A stretch of DNA of 64,000 nt from Agarivorans gilvus (GCF_001420915.1 NZ_CP013021.1:72001-136000), one strand, 5' to 3'. Positions 25,246 to 34,653 are shown, counted from the stretch's first letter. Notes: generated from the sequence alone by a model not told the origin. A program made the numbers and translations.

Positions 25246-26421
25246 ATGCAAACTTCTAAGCAACAATTGCTATTAATGATGGCGTTTTTGATGCCGTTCA
25301 GTTTTTCCATTTGGATGGTATTGCTGAACAACTTTGCCATAGAGGCGGCCCAATTCAGTGGCCGTGAAATTGGCATGTTGCAAAGCTTGCGAGAAATTCC
25401 GGGCTTTCTAGCTTTTACCGCTATATATGTATTGTTGATCTTAAAAGAGCAAACCTTTGCCTTGATTAGCCTTTTAGTGCTGGCCATTGGCATTACTTTA
25501 ACCGGCTTTTTTCCTAGCGTGTATGGCTTGTATTTTACGACGGTATTAATGTCGGTGGGCTTTCATTACTTTGAAACGGTGAATCAATCCTTAACCTTGC
25601 AGTGGATCCCTAAAGCCGACACTCCAGCCTTTATGGGGAAAGCTCTCGCGGTGAAAGGGGCTGCCGCGGTACTCGCCTATAGCTTATTGTGGATCCTATT
25701 GGAATATAGCCATTTCCAGTATGTAAGCTTATATGCCATGTTTGGTGGTTTGACGATTTTAGCGGTGATGTTTATTGCTTGGCGTTTTCCTCACTATCCG
25801 GCCGAGCATGAGCAGCATAAACGTTTAATTCTTCGGCAGCGTTATTGGCTGTTTTATACCTTGGTCTTTTTGAGTGGTGCGAGGCGGCAAATCTTTGTGG
25901 TATTTGCTGGCTTCTTAATGGTGGAGAAGTTTCACTATTCGGTTTCTGATATCGCACTGCTGTACCTTGTTAATCAAGTTTTGAATATTTTGTTCGCCAG
26001 AAAAATCGGTCGTTTGATTGGCCGTATCGGAGAGCGAAAAACCCTAATTATTGAGTATTGCGGCCTTATTTTGGTGTTTTCTGGTTACGCCGTGGTAAAT
26101 CAAGCAGAGTGGGCGGCGGCTCTATACATTGTTGACCATTTGTTTTTTGCCATGGCGATCGCCGTGAAAAGCTATTTCCAAAAAATTGCCGATCCCGCCG
26201 ATATTGCCAGCTCGGCCGGCGTTAGTTTCACCATTAACCATATTGCTGCAGTAGTATTGCCCGCTCTATTGGGCATGGTTTGGTTGTATTCAAACGATTT
26301 GGTATTTTGGATAGGGGCGGGCATTGCCGTTGCTTCGTTAGTATTTGCCTTGATGGTACCTCGCCACCCCGGCCCTCAATGTGAGACGATTCAACTGATA
26401 AAACAAAGGAAGATCGCTTAA
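25246..26421 (+). CDS. Major facilitator superfamily transporter
   Basis: A 391-residue protein with about 12 membrane segments. The usual MFS loop 2-3 motif is replaced by REIGMLQSLREIPGF, and the second half contains ARKIGRLIGRIGERKTLIIEY, the internal repeat of that motif (R-I-G-E-R-K). The substrate is unknown. It starts 24 bp after the LysE-type gene on the same strand. There is no ligand clue from the context. Confidence 0.82.
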   Translation: MQTSKQQLLLMMAFLMPFSFSIWMVLLNNFAIEAAQFSGREIGMLQSLREIPGFLAFTAIYVLLILKEQTFALISLLVLAIGITLTGFFPSVYGLYFTTVLMSVGFHYFETVNQSLTLQWIPKADTPAFMGKALAVKGAAAVLAYSLLWILLEYSHFQYVSLYAMFGGLTILAVMFIAWRFPHYPAEHEQHKRLILRQRYWLFYTLVFLSGARRQIFVVFAGFLMVEKFHYSVSDIALLYLVNQVLNILFARKIGRLIGRIGERKTLIIEYCGLILVFSGYAVVNQAEWAAALYIVDHLFFAMAIAVKSYFQKIADPADIASSAGVSFTINHIAAVVLPALLGMVWLYSNDLVFWIGAGIAVASLVFALMVPRHPGPQCETIQLIKQRKIA

Positions 26422-26593
26422 CTTGATTAAGGCTTAGCGGGATTTGAGTTTGTTAATGTTTTTACGCTAGTTGATGTTAATAAATGCGACGCAACAAACA
26501 CTCTGGTGTTTAAGACTTAAAGCTAGCTTTTAGTTTTTGCTGGTGCTGCTATGTTATCTTGATTCTAATAAAGTGTTCGATTCAGGAGGCTGG

Positions 26594-26737
26594 GTGGTTT
26601 TGAGTAACAAAAAACCTCAAGCAGAAATGCTGCAATTAAAAACTAAGCATTACAAGGCAAAGCGTCGAGCCCAGCTTAAGGCGACGGTTTTACTGGTATG
26701 CTTGTTGTTACTCGCTCTTGTTTATGTAAATGTCTAG
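26594..26737 (+). CDS. Small single-pass membrane protein
   Basis: A 47-residue protein with a basic N-terminal half (KKPQAEMLQLKTKHYKAKRRAQLK) and one C-terminal membrane segment (ATVLLVCLLLLALVYVNV). AGGAGG lies 4 bases before the GTG at 26594; the TTG at 26600 is 10 bases away and also possible. The strong ribosome site argues for a real gene. The function is unknown. Confidence 0.5.
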   Translation: MVLSNKKPQAEMLQLKTKHYKAKRRAQLKATVLLVCLLLLALVYVNV

Positions 26738-26802
26738 CCCCTGTGGTGGCAGCATGATTTTATTTAAACGCTTTTTAGCCCATTCTCACTAGTTTTCTGA
26801 GT

Positions 26803-27387
26803 TTATGCTGAACGGTTTGTGGTACTTATATATTGGTAGTTAGCCGCTTGGGAAAGCGGGGCTTGAGACTGAATTTGTTCACTTGCAATAAATTCACCAC
26901 CGCATACAGGATGGACTAAGCCGGTGGCCAAGCTTTTGTGCTTGCTTTGCTGCCAAAATTGCTCGCCAATATGGATATTCGCTTCGATGACTTGCACATT
27001 GAAGCCGCCACAACTGATGCACTTAGCTTGATTGTTGCGCTGTCTGGCAATGTCTAATTCTGCCGCTAAGCTAAGTAAGGTCTCTACCGAGCGTCGTCGC
27101 ACCCGCCTTAGTTTTCTGTTTAATAAGCGTTGCCAATAATTGGTTTTTAGGGTTTTTTCTATTGCTGAAAGCTGTTTAGCCAGCTCACTCATCTCTTGAA
27201 TAATGAGTTCACTGTCGCGTAGTTGTTCAGCGGAAACAAGGCCATGGCAATGCTGGCACCAGCCGAGAGTTTTCCGTAGTGGCACTTCTACACCGTTATA
27301 AAGGAATACTAACCAACCATTGAGCTGGGAGGTGGTAATGTTGTAGTCGCAACAATTACAGCTAACTTTGGTGAGGGTTTTATTCAT
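26803..27387 (-). CDS. Uncharacterised cysteine-rich protein with zinc-ribbon-like motifs
   Basis: A 194-residue soluble protein with three Cys clusters: SCNCCDY near the N-terminus, WCQHCHGL around residue 45 and KCISCGGF around residue 123, plus HPVCGG. The first two could make one zinc site and the last two another. The middle is helical and very basic (RLLNRKLRRVRRRSVETLL), as in nucleic-acid-binding or scaffold regions. No family is recognised. It has its own AAGGGA ribosome site. Confidence 0.65.
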   Translation of the reverse strand: MNKTLTKVSCNCCDYNITTSQLNGWLVFLYNGVEVPLRKTLGWCQHCHGLVSAEQLRDSELIIQEMSELAKQLSAIEKTLKTNYWQRLLNRKLRRVRRRSVETLLSLAAELDIARQRNNQAKCISCGGFNVQVIEANIHIGEQFWQQSKHKSLATGLVHPVCGGEFIASEQIQSQAPLSQAANYQYISTTNRSA

Positions 27388-27550
27388 GGTGCAGTCCCTT
27401 GCCTTCCAGTTATTAAGCTTGGTCGATAAATGCCATTTTTGATAGTGACTGTAGAGAATAATTCAAAGCGTCTAAATTTGGCGCTTAGTGGTAGTCGAGC
27501 ATGTTCGGCAAGTGCTATAGTCTGCTTGGCTTTATATATTGGAGATGATT

Positions 27551-27892
27551 TTGGCGAATATACCAAGTAATTATGCAAGCTTAGAGCAGGGTTATAGAGA
27601 AAAAGCTTTGAAACTCTTTCCTTGGGTTTGTGGGCGTTGTGCGCGTGAATTTCCTTATTCTAATTTGCGTGAATTGACGGTGCATCATATTGATCACGAC
27701 CATACCAATAATCCGAGTGATGGGTCTAACTGGGAGTTGTTGTGCTTATATTGCCACGACCATGAACATTCAAAATATACTGAAGTGGCCCAATATGGTT
27801 CTACGGTTGAAGCGGGAAGCGATCTAAAACAAGATTTGGCGACCACCAACCCTTTTGCCAACCTTCGGTCGATGATGGAAAAGAAAGGCTAA
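27551..27892 (+). CDS. yajD: YajD family HNH nuclease-like protein
   Basis: A 113-residue protein matching E. coli YajD along its length by recall. CGRCAREF and LCLYCHDHEH give the zinc Cys pairs, and LTVHHIDHDHTNNP with GSNWELL forms the HNH core. It is a predicted endonuclease of unknown target. TTG at 27551 is chosen because GGAG lies 6 bases upstream and the product MANIPSNYASLEQGYREKAL aligns with the YajD start; an ATG at 27545 is the alternative. Confidence 0.87.
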   Translation: MANIPSNYASLEQGYREKALKLFPWVCGRCAREFPYSNLRELTVHHIDHDHTNNPSDGSNWELLCLYCHDHEHSKYTEVAQYGSTVEAGSDLKQDLATTNPFANLRSMMEKKG

Positions 27893-28009
27893 CAGCCCCT
27901 AAAAAGTAGCTGATTTTCAGCTTGCACAGCGTGGGAAGCCAACTAAGCTGTTTATTGGGCAGGGAAGTATTTTTTCTGTAGTTTACGAAAAAACTAGATT
28001 TTAGCTAAT

Positions 28010-28065
28010 AAGCCCTTAATGACTGCGATTAAGCGACGTTTTCGTAGTTTACGAGGGCTTTTTTT
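28010..28065 (+). terminator. Terminator-like structure upstream of the EF-G gene
   Basis: AAGCCCT (28010-28016) pairs with AGGGCTT (28054-28060), followed by seven Ts, enclosing a smaller hairpin (CGACGttttCGT). It may end yajD transcription. An 11-bp sequence GTAGTTTACGA occurs both before (27978-27988) and inside it (28044-28054), which would allow an alternative fold, as in attenuators. Confidence 0.42.
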
Positions 28066-28174
28066 GCAATAAATTTCGGATTTAATCGCTCAAATACAGT
28101 TCACCCTCTCGCCTTGTGCGACAGTAGTGGTATACTCCCCGCGAATTTGAAAAACAATTGATTAGAGTTGAACA

Positions 28175-30259
28175 ATGGCTGATTTATCAAAATATAGAAA
28201 TATTGGTATTTTTGCTCACGTTGATGCGGGTAAAACTACCACAACTGAGCGTATCCTAAAACTTACTGGTCAGATCCACAAAACCGGTGAAGTACATGAC
28301 GGCGAATCTACTACCGACTTCATGGAGCAGGAAGCTGAGCGTGGTATTACTATTCAGTCTGCAGCGGTAAGCTGTTTCTGGAATGACCACCGCTTCAACG
28401 TTATTGACACTCCTGGACACGTTGACTTCACCGTTGAAGTATACCGTTCACTTAAAGTGCTTGACGGTGGTATCGGTGTATTCTGTGGTTCTGGTGGTGT
28501 TGAGCCTCAGTCTGAAACTAACTGGCGTTATGCTAACGAATCAGAAGTTGCACGTATTATCTTCGTTAACAAACTAGACCGTATGGGTGCTGATTTCTAC
28601 CGCGTAGTTCAGCAAACTAAAGACGTTTTAGCTGCAAACCCATTAGTAATGGTATTACCAATTGGTATTGAAGAAGATTTCGTTGGTGTGGTTGATCTAC
28701 TAACAGAAAAAGCCTACATCTGGGACGAAACTGGTCTTCCAGAAAACTACCAAGTTACCGATATCCCAGAAGACATGGTAGAAAAAGCGGCAGAATACCG
28801 TGAGATGTTGGTTGAGACTGCTGTTGAGCAAGATGAAGACCTAATGATGGCTTACATGGAAGGTGAAGAACCTACTATTGAGCAACTAAAAGCGTGTATC
28901 CGTAAAGGTACTCGTGATATGTCTTTCTTCCCAACTTACTGTGGTTCGGCGTTTAAAAACAAAGGTATTCAATTAGTATTGGATGCGGTTGTTGATTACC
29001 TACCTGATCCAACTGAAGTTGATCCTCAACCTCTTATGGATGATGAAGGCGAAGAAACTGGCCAATACGCTACCGTTTCTGCCGACGAGCCACTACGCGC
29101 TCTAGCATTTAAAATTATGGATGACCGTTTCGGTGCGCTTACCTTTGTACGTATCTACTCAGGTGTATTGAATAAGGGTGATACCATTCTTAACGCTTTC
29201 ACTGGTAAAACTGAGCGTGTTGGCCGTATGGTTGAGATGCAAGCCGATGAGCGTAATGAGTTAACCACAGCGCAAGCGGGTGATATTATTGCCATCGTGG
29301 GTATGAAGAACGTGCAAACTGGTCACACTCTATGTGATCCTAAGCACCCTTGTACACTAGAGCCTATGGTATTCCCAACTCCAGTAATCTCGATTGCTGT
29401 TGCACCTAAAGATAAAGGTTCAACTGAGAAAATGGGTATCGCTATCGGTAAAATGGTGGCAGAAGATCCATCTTTCCAAGTGGAAACTGATGAAGATTCA
29501 GGCGAAACCATCCTTAAAGGTATGGGTGAGCTTCACTTAGATATTAAAGTAGACATTCTTAAGCGTACTTACGGTGTAGACCTTGTTGTTGGTCAACCTC
29601 AGGTGGCTTACCGTGAAACTATTACTCAAGAAATTGAAGATAGCTACACTCACAAGAAACAGTCTGGTGGTTCTGGTCAGTTTGGTAAGATTGACTACCG
29701 TATCCGTCCTGGTGAAGTAGGTTCTGGTTTCACTTTCACTTCATCTGTTGTGGGTGGTAACGTACCTAAAGAATTCTGGCCTGCAGTACAAAAAGGCTTT
29801 GAAGTAATGATGGAAGAAGGTCCATTGGCTGGCTTCCCACTTCTAGATATGGAAGTAGAGCTATTTGATGGTGCTTTCCACGCGGTGGATTCATCTGCAA
29901 TTGCCTTCGAAATCGCAGCTAAAGGCGCTTACCGTCAGTCTGTACCAAAAGCGGGTCCACAACTTCTTGAGCCAATCATGAAAGTTGACGTGTTCTCACC
30001 TGAAGATCACGTTGGTGACGTAATTGGTGACTTGAACCGCCGTCGCGGTATGATCAAAGACCAAGAAGCTGGTGTAACTGGCGTACGCATTAAAGCTGAT
30101 GTACCACTAGCTGAAATGTTTGGTTACATTGGTTCACTACGTACTATGACTTCAGGTCGTGGTCAGTTCTCTATGGAATTCTCGCACTACTCTGCATGTC
30201 CACAAAACGTGGCTGAAGCTGTAATTGCTGAAGAAAAAGAGAAACGCGCTAAGAAGTAA
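28175..30259 (+). CDS. fusA2: Elongation factor G, second type (FusA2)
   Basis: A 694-residue translational GTPase. The G-domain motifs are AHVDAGKTTTTE (G1), RGITIQSAAVS (G2), DTPGHVDF (G3) and NKLDRMGA (G4). Domain II is at about 295-390, and the C-terminal domains IV-V include YRETITQEIEDSYTHKKQSGGSGQFGK. EF-G moves tRNAs and mRNA through the ribosome and splits it with RRF. The gene is away from the str operon (rpsL-rpsG-tuf are absent), and the sequence is of the variant common as a second copy in marine gammaproteobacteria. Heavy use of GGT, GCT, CGT and AAC codons suggests high expression. A strong terminator follows. Confidence 0.88.
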   Translation: MADLSKYRNIGIFAHVDAGKTTTTERILKLTGQIHKTGEVHDGESTTDFMEQEAERGITIQSAAVSCFWNDHRFNVIDTPGHVDFTVEVYRSLKVLDGGIGVFCGSGGVEPQSETNWRYANESEVARIIFVNKLDRMGADFYRVVQQTKDVLAANPLVMVLPIGIEEDFVGVVDLLTEKAYIWDETGLPENYQVTDIPEDMVEKAAEYREMLVETAVEQDEDLMMAYMEGEEPTIEQLKACIRKGTRDMSFFPTYCGSAFKNKGIQLVLDAVVDYLPDPTEVDPQPLMDDEGEETGQYATVSADEPLRALAFKIMDDRFGALTFVRIYSGVLNKGDTILNAFTGKTERVGRMVEMQADERNELTTAQAGDIIAIVGMKNVQTGHTLCDPKHPCTLEPMVFPTPVISIAVAPKDKGSTEKMGIAIGKMVAEDPSFQVETDEDSGETILKGMGELHLDIKVDILKRTYGVDLVVGQPQVAYRETITQEIEDSYTHKKQSGGSGQFGKIDYRIRPGEVGSGFTFTSSVVGGNVPKEFWPAVQKGFEVMMEEGPLAGFPLLDMEVELFDGAFHAVDSSAIAFEIAAKGAYRQSVPKAGPQLLEPIMKVDVFSPEDHVGDVIGDLNRRRGMIKDQEAGVTGVRIKADVPLAEMFGYIGSLRTMTSGRGQFSMEFSHYSACPQNVAEAVIAEEKEKRAKK

Positions 30260-30280
30260 GCTTTACTTTTAGCCAATAGA

Positions 30281-30307
30281 AAAGCTGCTCATTGAGCAGC
30301 TTTTTTT
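30281..30307 (+). terminator. Rho-independent terminator of the EF-G gene
   Basis: A 10-bp perfect stem (aaagctgctc/gagcagcttt) with a 3-base loop is followed by seven Ts, 22 bp after the EF-G stop. Confidence 0.92.
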
Positions 30308-30614
30308 ATGCCTGTTTAATCGTGAGTTTTTATTGGCGCTGTATTCAGCTCGCACTAAACAGGGTTGATGGATGAGTCAGGGCACAGTCTGTCACTTTGC
30401 AATTTAAGGCGTGCAAACCAAGCAATCTTGTTTTCACAATTAGCTTAGTTTTGCACATCAAGGTCTAAAAGATTAATGCCCCATTACGAGTTTCAAGACT
30501 AAAGTAACTCAAATCAATCTTCGTGTTTTCAGCAAATTAACCTCATCTCTAGCGATAAGCTTAATGAGTATTTTAATATTTATATTGACTCTCTTGTTAT
30601 TAGCCTGATAGCAT
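30308..30614. other. 307-bp gap left of the IS element
   Basis: No gene is supported. The sequence is A/T-rich near 30550-30600 and probably once formed the promoter region of the toxin-like gene that now lies on the far side of the IS. No truncated reading frame is seen at the junction. Confidence 0.4.
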
Positions 30615-30683
30615 TGTCCACTTCCCCTAAAATGACACAAATTTAAATGGAGTTTTCTACACTCATTAACGTAGGAGAACGCC

Positions 30684-30953
30684 ATGAAAAAATCACGCTT
30701 TACCGAAACGCAGATCGTCAACATTCTCAAAGAAGCTGACGCGGGGATGAAGGTCGAAGATATCTGTCGTAAACACGGAATGAGTAACGCCACGTACTAT
30801 AAGTGGAAATCTAAGTACGGTGGCATGGATGCTTCTGAACTCAAGCGAGTCAAAGAGTTGGAAGAGGAAAATTCGAAGCTGAAAAAGTTATTTGCCGAAG
30901 TCAGTTTGGAAAACCATGCGATGAAGGAACTCTTCGCAAAAAAGGGCTGGTGA
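30684..30953 (+). CDS. IS3-family transposase OrfA
   Basis: An 89-residue DNA-binding protein. The helix-turn-helix is FTETQIVNILKEADAG with VEDICRKHGMSNATYYKWKSKY, and the C-terminal half is a leucine-zipper-like coiled coil (LKRVKELEEENSKLKKLFAE). It binds the element ends alone and is the N-terminal part of the OrfAB fusion made by frameshifting at 30938-30944. AGGAG lies upstream of the ATG. Confidence 0.92.
   Translation: MKKSRFTETQIVNILKEADAGMKVEDICRKHGMSNATYYKWKSKYGGMDASELKRVKELEEENSKLKKLFAEVSLENHAMKELFAKKGW
30938..30944 (+). promoter_or_regulatory. A6G slippery heptamer for -1 programmed frameshift
   Basis: A-AAA-AAG in the orfA frame (gcA AAA AAG) just before the orfA stop. A -1 slip leads into GGG CTG GTG ACA, the orfB frame, producing the OrfAB transposase. 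This is the classic arrangement of IS911/IS150-type elements. Confidence 0.75.
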
Positions 30954-31792
30954 CAGCAGAAAAACGGAGCTGTGCCCAATTATTGGTCGGTGCCGGCTTG
31001 AGCATTCTGAAAGCCTGTACCTTGGCTGACATCAGCCGTTCAAGTTATTACCGGCCATTAGTCGATTGGCGTCAAAGGGATGCTGCTGTCATTGATGCGT
31101 TGAATTCTGAGCTTAAGAAGTCCCCCAGAGCGGGCTTTTGGAAGTGCTTTGGCCGACTGCGTTACAAAGGGTATCCATTCAATCATAAGCGCGTTTATCG
31201 CGTGTATTGCCAAATGGGACTCAACCTTAAACGGCGGGTTAAACGAGTATTACCGAAGCGAATTGCGCAACCATTACAGGTTGAAGCGAAAGCCAACTAT
31301 CAATGGGCCTTAGATTTTATGCATGACGGACTTTATTGCGGGAAACGCTTCCGCACACTTAATGTAGTAGATGAAGGTACGCGGGAATGCCTTGCCATTG
31401 AGGTAGATAGTTCATTGCCAGCAGAGCGCGTTGTACGCGTACTTGAGCAAATTAAAGCTGAGCGTAGTCTACCGGTTCAATTACGAGTCGATAACGGGCC
31501 TGAGCTTATCTCGGCAAGGCTGACAGATTGGTGTGAACAGCACCATATTCAACTGGTTTATATCCAGCCAGGTAAGCCTCAGCAAAACGGATTTGTGGAA
31601 CGTTTCAATGGCTCGTTCCGTCGAGAATTTTTGGATGCGTATTTATTTGAATCGCTAGAACAAGTCCGAGAAATGGCTTGGTTCTGGCGTTTGGATTACA
31701 ACGAAGAACGAACCCATGAAAGTCTCGGTAATTTGCCACCGGCTGCTTACCGAGCAAAACTGGAAAACTCTACTTTAGAACTGTCTCATTAA
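30950..31792 (+). CDS. IS3-family transposase OrfB (DDE integrase domain)
   Basis: A 280-residue integrase-core protein. The DDE residues are in QWALDFMHDGL (first Asp), LRVDNGPELIS (second Asp) and NGFVERFNGSFRREFL (Glu), with the usual C-terminal DYNEERTHESLGNLPPAAY. Its GTG overlaps the orfA TGA by 4 bases, allowing coupled initiation, while the -1 slip yields the active fusion. It catalyses cut and joining of the element ends. No mutations are seen in key residues. Confidence 0.93.
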   Translation: MTAEKRSCAQLLVGAGLSILKACTLADISRSSYYRPLVDWRQRDAAVIDALNSELKKSPRAGFWKCFGRLRYKGYPFNHKRVYRVYCQMGLNLKRRVKRVLPKRIAQPLQVEAKANYQWALDFMHDGLYCGKRFRTLNVVDEGTRECLAIEVDSSLPAERVVRVLEQIKAERSLPVQLRVDNGPELISARLTDWCEQHHIQLVYIQPGKPQQNGFVERFNGSFRREFLDAYLFESLEQVREMAWFWRLDYNEERTHESLGNLPPAAYRAKLENSTLELSH

Positions 31793-31909
31793 TGGGGAAG
31801 TGGACAGCATCACGAGTTTATTGATTCTTAAGTCAATTTTGTCCAGATAAGCGAGCAAGGAACCGCATGTTTAAGGCAGTGAAATCGATGGCGTGTTTGA
31901 GAGGCAATA

Positions 31910-34159
31910 ATGCACCCAAACGCTAACCCTTTCGAGCAAGCTAAGTTTAACCAAACTCTGTTAGTGGATGCCTTTGGCCAGTCTTATATGTTCTTACCTA
32001 GGCGTGCAAGCCATGTACCTAATTCTGGCGAATTGATTCATCACCATATCGATACATATTGGGCGCAATCCTTATTGCAAAACCATAGCCCTATGTGGGG
32101 TTATCAGTTTGACTTAAACAAACTCTACTTTCAGGTATCTGGCGATTACATGGCCAGCCACAAAAGCGAGCAGCAGAAAATTGCTTGGCTGAGTAATGGT
32201 ATTGTGAGCGGTGAGGTTAAGGTGCTTAAAGGTGCAAACTTTGCTCCACCACCGCCTTCGAATATGGAAGGCGGCATGCCTGTAGCAGCTTTGCCAGAGA
32301 GTGTTGTTACTCGCGCTAAGCCAGCTCAAATGCCCTTAGGCCAAGGTGGACAATCAACTGAAGACATTCGCGAAGCTTTAGACTTGTATTGCGCATTACC
32401 AGATGGCTCACCTGCGGCCAACTTGCCTTACAAGGCAACCTTAGCTGACGGCACAGTATTAAAAGGCATGCTCGATGCTGATGGTTTAGCGCATCTACCT
32501 AACCTTAAACCCAATAACGTTGATGTTGAGTTTGGCGAGCAACCCAATGACGCCGCCATTGCAGCTACTCGAGCCGAGATAACAGCCGTACTCAGTAGCA
32601 TTATTACCGCCGAGCGAGCAGAGGGCGCCAAAATAGCCGCCGAATATGGTGAGCTAAATGCGCTTGAAAAGGGGGCATCGAGTATTGGCTCTCTGTTAAC
32701 TGGGATTGTTGGTGCGCTTAGTGATACCGCTGAATTTACCTATAACCTTATAGAGCTTGGTTCTATGCAAGGGCAACTTAAGCGAGCCTTCACTGCCGCT
32801 TGGGATGCTTACAATGTTGAAGACAACGATAGTTGGGCGACCAGCTTTGCCAATAATTGGACGGCTCAGCAACATCAGGCCTACGTAAAAGCACTGGGCT
32901 TTGACCCAGCCTCTATTACCAAAGAAAACCTCAGCGAAGCCTACGAAATTGCCAGCTTTATTAGCGATGACAGTGAAACTCAAACAGCCTTACTCCAATT
33001 TGTTAAAGATTTTGCCAAAGCGCAGCACCACACCGAGCTGACAGAAATGGGCGGGGCCGCCATCTTCGACATTGTACTAAGCGCTATTTTAGTGGCCCTT
33101 AGCGGGGGAACAGCAAGCGCTGCCATAGCCGCAAACCGAGTACGCCATTTAGATAAACTTGGTGGCCTATTTAAAAAGCTTGCTAAGCAACTAAAACAAA
33201 AAGCCAGATTTAAAACTAAAGCAGGCCGTACCGGTGGAAAAGTTGAACAACAAATTGCCAAGCCTGCAGGGGCACAAGTGTCTACTGATGCGGGTAAACA
33301 AAAGCCAAGTAATGTAGCGAGCCATAAACGCAAACGTGTGAACCCTAGTTCTTTTGCTGAAGTCGAAAAACGCTTAGAGGTAGCTCGTGAAGATATCAAA
33401 AAACGAATGAATGCAGGTAGACCTGCATACAAACCCAAGTACAGCGATGACGAGTTAATGAAACTGGCGAACTCAGGGGCAACAGCTAATGATAGATTCT
33501 TGGTTAGTGTTCAGCCTAAGAATATAGCGCCTGACGCCCAGTTAGCATATCAACGTGAAAGTGGATTAGTACCAACTTGGACGACTTCTTTTGACCAGCT
33601 GGAAGCTGCTGATACAGATCCGGAGTTAATCTATAAAGTACTTGGAAACGGCTCATGGTATGACCCCCAAAAAAAATATGTAATGCATATTATTGATCGA
33701 GGCGAGAACTTAGAACGGTTTGGCGGAAATACTGTTGTACCTACATGGAACAAGATGAGTGATGTTGTCACTAAGAATGTTGAGGGGCATGATAACGACG
33801 TACTTCTAAGTACAATGAATTCGAGTTATCAAGTTGAATATGCCGCTAAAGTGAAAGATTTTAGGGATGCTGGTGGTAACGAGTTTAATCCTAAACAAAT
33901 TAATGAATATGCTTCTAGTATGCCACCGAGTGAGGCGGACAAATTTTTAGCTCGGCATGAAGTTAGAACGGAATTAGGGGCAAACGCAGAGTTTACAGGG
34001 AATGGATTAACAGCAAATACAGCGAATGGAGGAGGACAATACGGTGTTGTCGAAATTTTAAGCATAGAAAAAGACTTACCCCTTTTGTCTGAGTTACAGT
34101 CTTCCAAATCAGGTAGCTCTTCAATCGTGAAAACAGTCAACCTAACTCCAATTAAGTAA
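31910..34159 (+). CDS. Polymorphic-toxin-like protein (candidate type VI effector)
   Basis: A 749-residue protein without signal peptide. Residues about 155-210 (LDLYCALPDGSPAANLPYKA, TLADGTVLKGMLDADGLAHL) resemble the small beta domain that links toxins to VgrG or PAAR carriers in type VI secretion effectors. Residues 250-380 are helical, and a hydrophobic segment lies near 385-410. A basic linker (KQLKQKARFKTKAGRTGGKV, KRKRVNP) leads to a C-terminal region (about 480-749) of unknown fold, presumed to be the toxin. Two related candidate immunity genes follow, the first only 7 bp away. There are no Hcp, VgrG or PAAR genes in the window. GAGAGG precedes the ATG by 5 bases. The toxin activity is not identifiable. 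Confidence 0.6.
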   Translation: MHPNANPFEQAKFNQTLLVDAFGQSYMFLPRRASHVPNSGELIHHHIDTYWAQSLLQNHSPMWGYQFDLNKLYFQVSGDYMASHKSEQQKIAWLSNGIVSGEVKVLKGANFAPPPPSNMEGGMPVAALPESVVTRAKPAQMPLGQGGQSTEDIREALDLYCALPDGSPAANLPYKATLADGTVLKGMLDADGLAHLPNLKPNNVDVEFGEQPNDAAIAATRAEITAVLSSIITAERAEGAKIAAEYGELNALEKGASSIGSLLTGIVGALSDTAEFTYNLIELGSMQGQLKRAFTAAWDAYNVEDNDSWATSFANNWTAQQHQAYVKALGFDPASITKENLSEAYEIASFISDDSETQTALLQFVKDFAKAQHHTELTEMGGAAIFDIVLSAILVALSGGTASAAIAANRVRHLDKLGGLFKKLAKQLKQKARFKTKAGRTGGKVEQQIAKPAGAQVSTDAGKQKPSNVASHKRKRVNPSSFAEVEKRLEVAREDIKKRMNAGRPAYKPKYSDDELMKLANSGATANDRFLVSVQPKNIAPDAQLAYQRESGLVPTWTTSFDQLEAADTDPELIYKVLGNGSWYDPQKKYVMHIIDRGENLERFGGNTVVPTWNKMSDVVTKNVEGHDNDVLLSTMNSSYQVEYAAKVKDFRDAGGNEFNPKQINEYASSMPPSEADKFLARHEVRTELGANAEFTGNGLTANTANGGGQYGVVEILSIEKDLPLLSELQSSKSGSSSIVKTVNLTPIK

Positions 34160-34166
34160 GTTTATT

Positions 34167-34628
34167 ATGAAAAATATACCAATATTAGACCCTTTACACC
34201 TTCCTCTGAACTCTAGGGTATTATTTGAGCTAGATTACCCTATGTTTGAAAATGAAACACACAAACTTATACAGTTTGAAGACTACATAGTTTATTGGTC
34301 AAAATATACAAGCCTCTTTACCAGAGAAGATAAAATATCACAAGCTGAATTTCCCTTTGAATCAATATGTTGGTTCGTTAAAACTATAGAAAATAATTAC
34401 TGGGGAAATGAAGGAGATAAAAGTACAAATTCAGAAAACAGAATGTTTAGTGGTGAAGATATAGGGATTAGCTCAATGATGCACTGCTGTTTAGAAAACC
34501 TACCGGGTTATAATTTTTGGAATAAATCAAGGGTAGACCACGTATCAAATCGACCACCACAAAGTTGGCTCATTCCTCGATACATGCTTAAAGAAGGTCT
34601 TTTTGATAAACTAAAAAGCATCTCCTGA
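34167..34628 (+). CDS. Candidate immunity protein 1
   Basis: A 153-residue soluble acidic protein starting 7 bp after the toxin-like gene, the usual place for an immunity gene. It shares a layout with the next gene: FPFESICWFVKTIENNYW against FPIGAAAWFVENLPRFF, GEDIGISSMMHCCLENLPGY against GDEELGISRLIHSIGKDIPGY, and a C-terminal EGLFDKLK against QGMLELFKD. The coding sequence is clearly more A/T-rich than its neighbours, as is common for horizontally gained immunity genes. No family name is known to me. Confidence 0.6.
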   Translation: MKNIPILDPLHLPLNSRVLFELDYPMFENETHKLIQFEDYIVYWSKYTSLFTREDKISQAEFPFESICWFVKTIENNYWGNEGDKSTNSENRMFSGEDIGISSMMHCCLENLPGYNFWNKSRVDHVSNRPPQSWLIPRYMLKEGLFDKLKSIS

Positions 34629-34653
34629 ATTAAGTTAATTCTATCAGTATTAC

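Larger units (their letters stand above)
30615..31806 (+). mobile_element. Complete IS3-family insertion sequence (1192 bp)
   Basis: The ends are TGTCCACTTCCCC (left) and its inverted copy GGGGAAGTGGACA (right), with weaker similarity further inward (AATGA-x-AC). The element is flanked by the 4-bp direct repeat GCAT (30611-30614 and 31807-31810). It encodes orfA and orfB in -1 phase with an A6G slippery heptamer before the orfA stop. The 4-bp duplication and protein type fit the IS407-like subgroup of IS3. All parts are intact, so it may still be active. Confidence 0.93.

Noticed and set aside
33480..34159. ADP-ribosyltransferase fold for the toxin-like C-terminus
   Set aside because: An Arg in NDRFLVSV and a late acidic stretch tempted this reading, but no STS or ExE motif could be placed.
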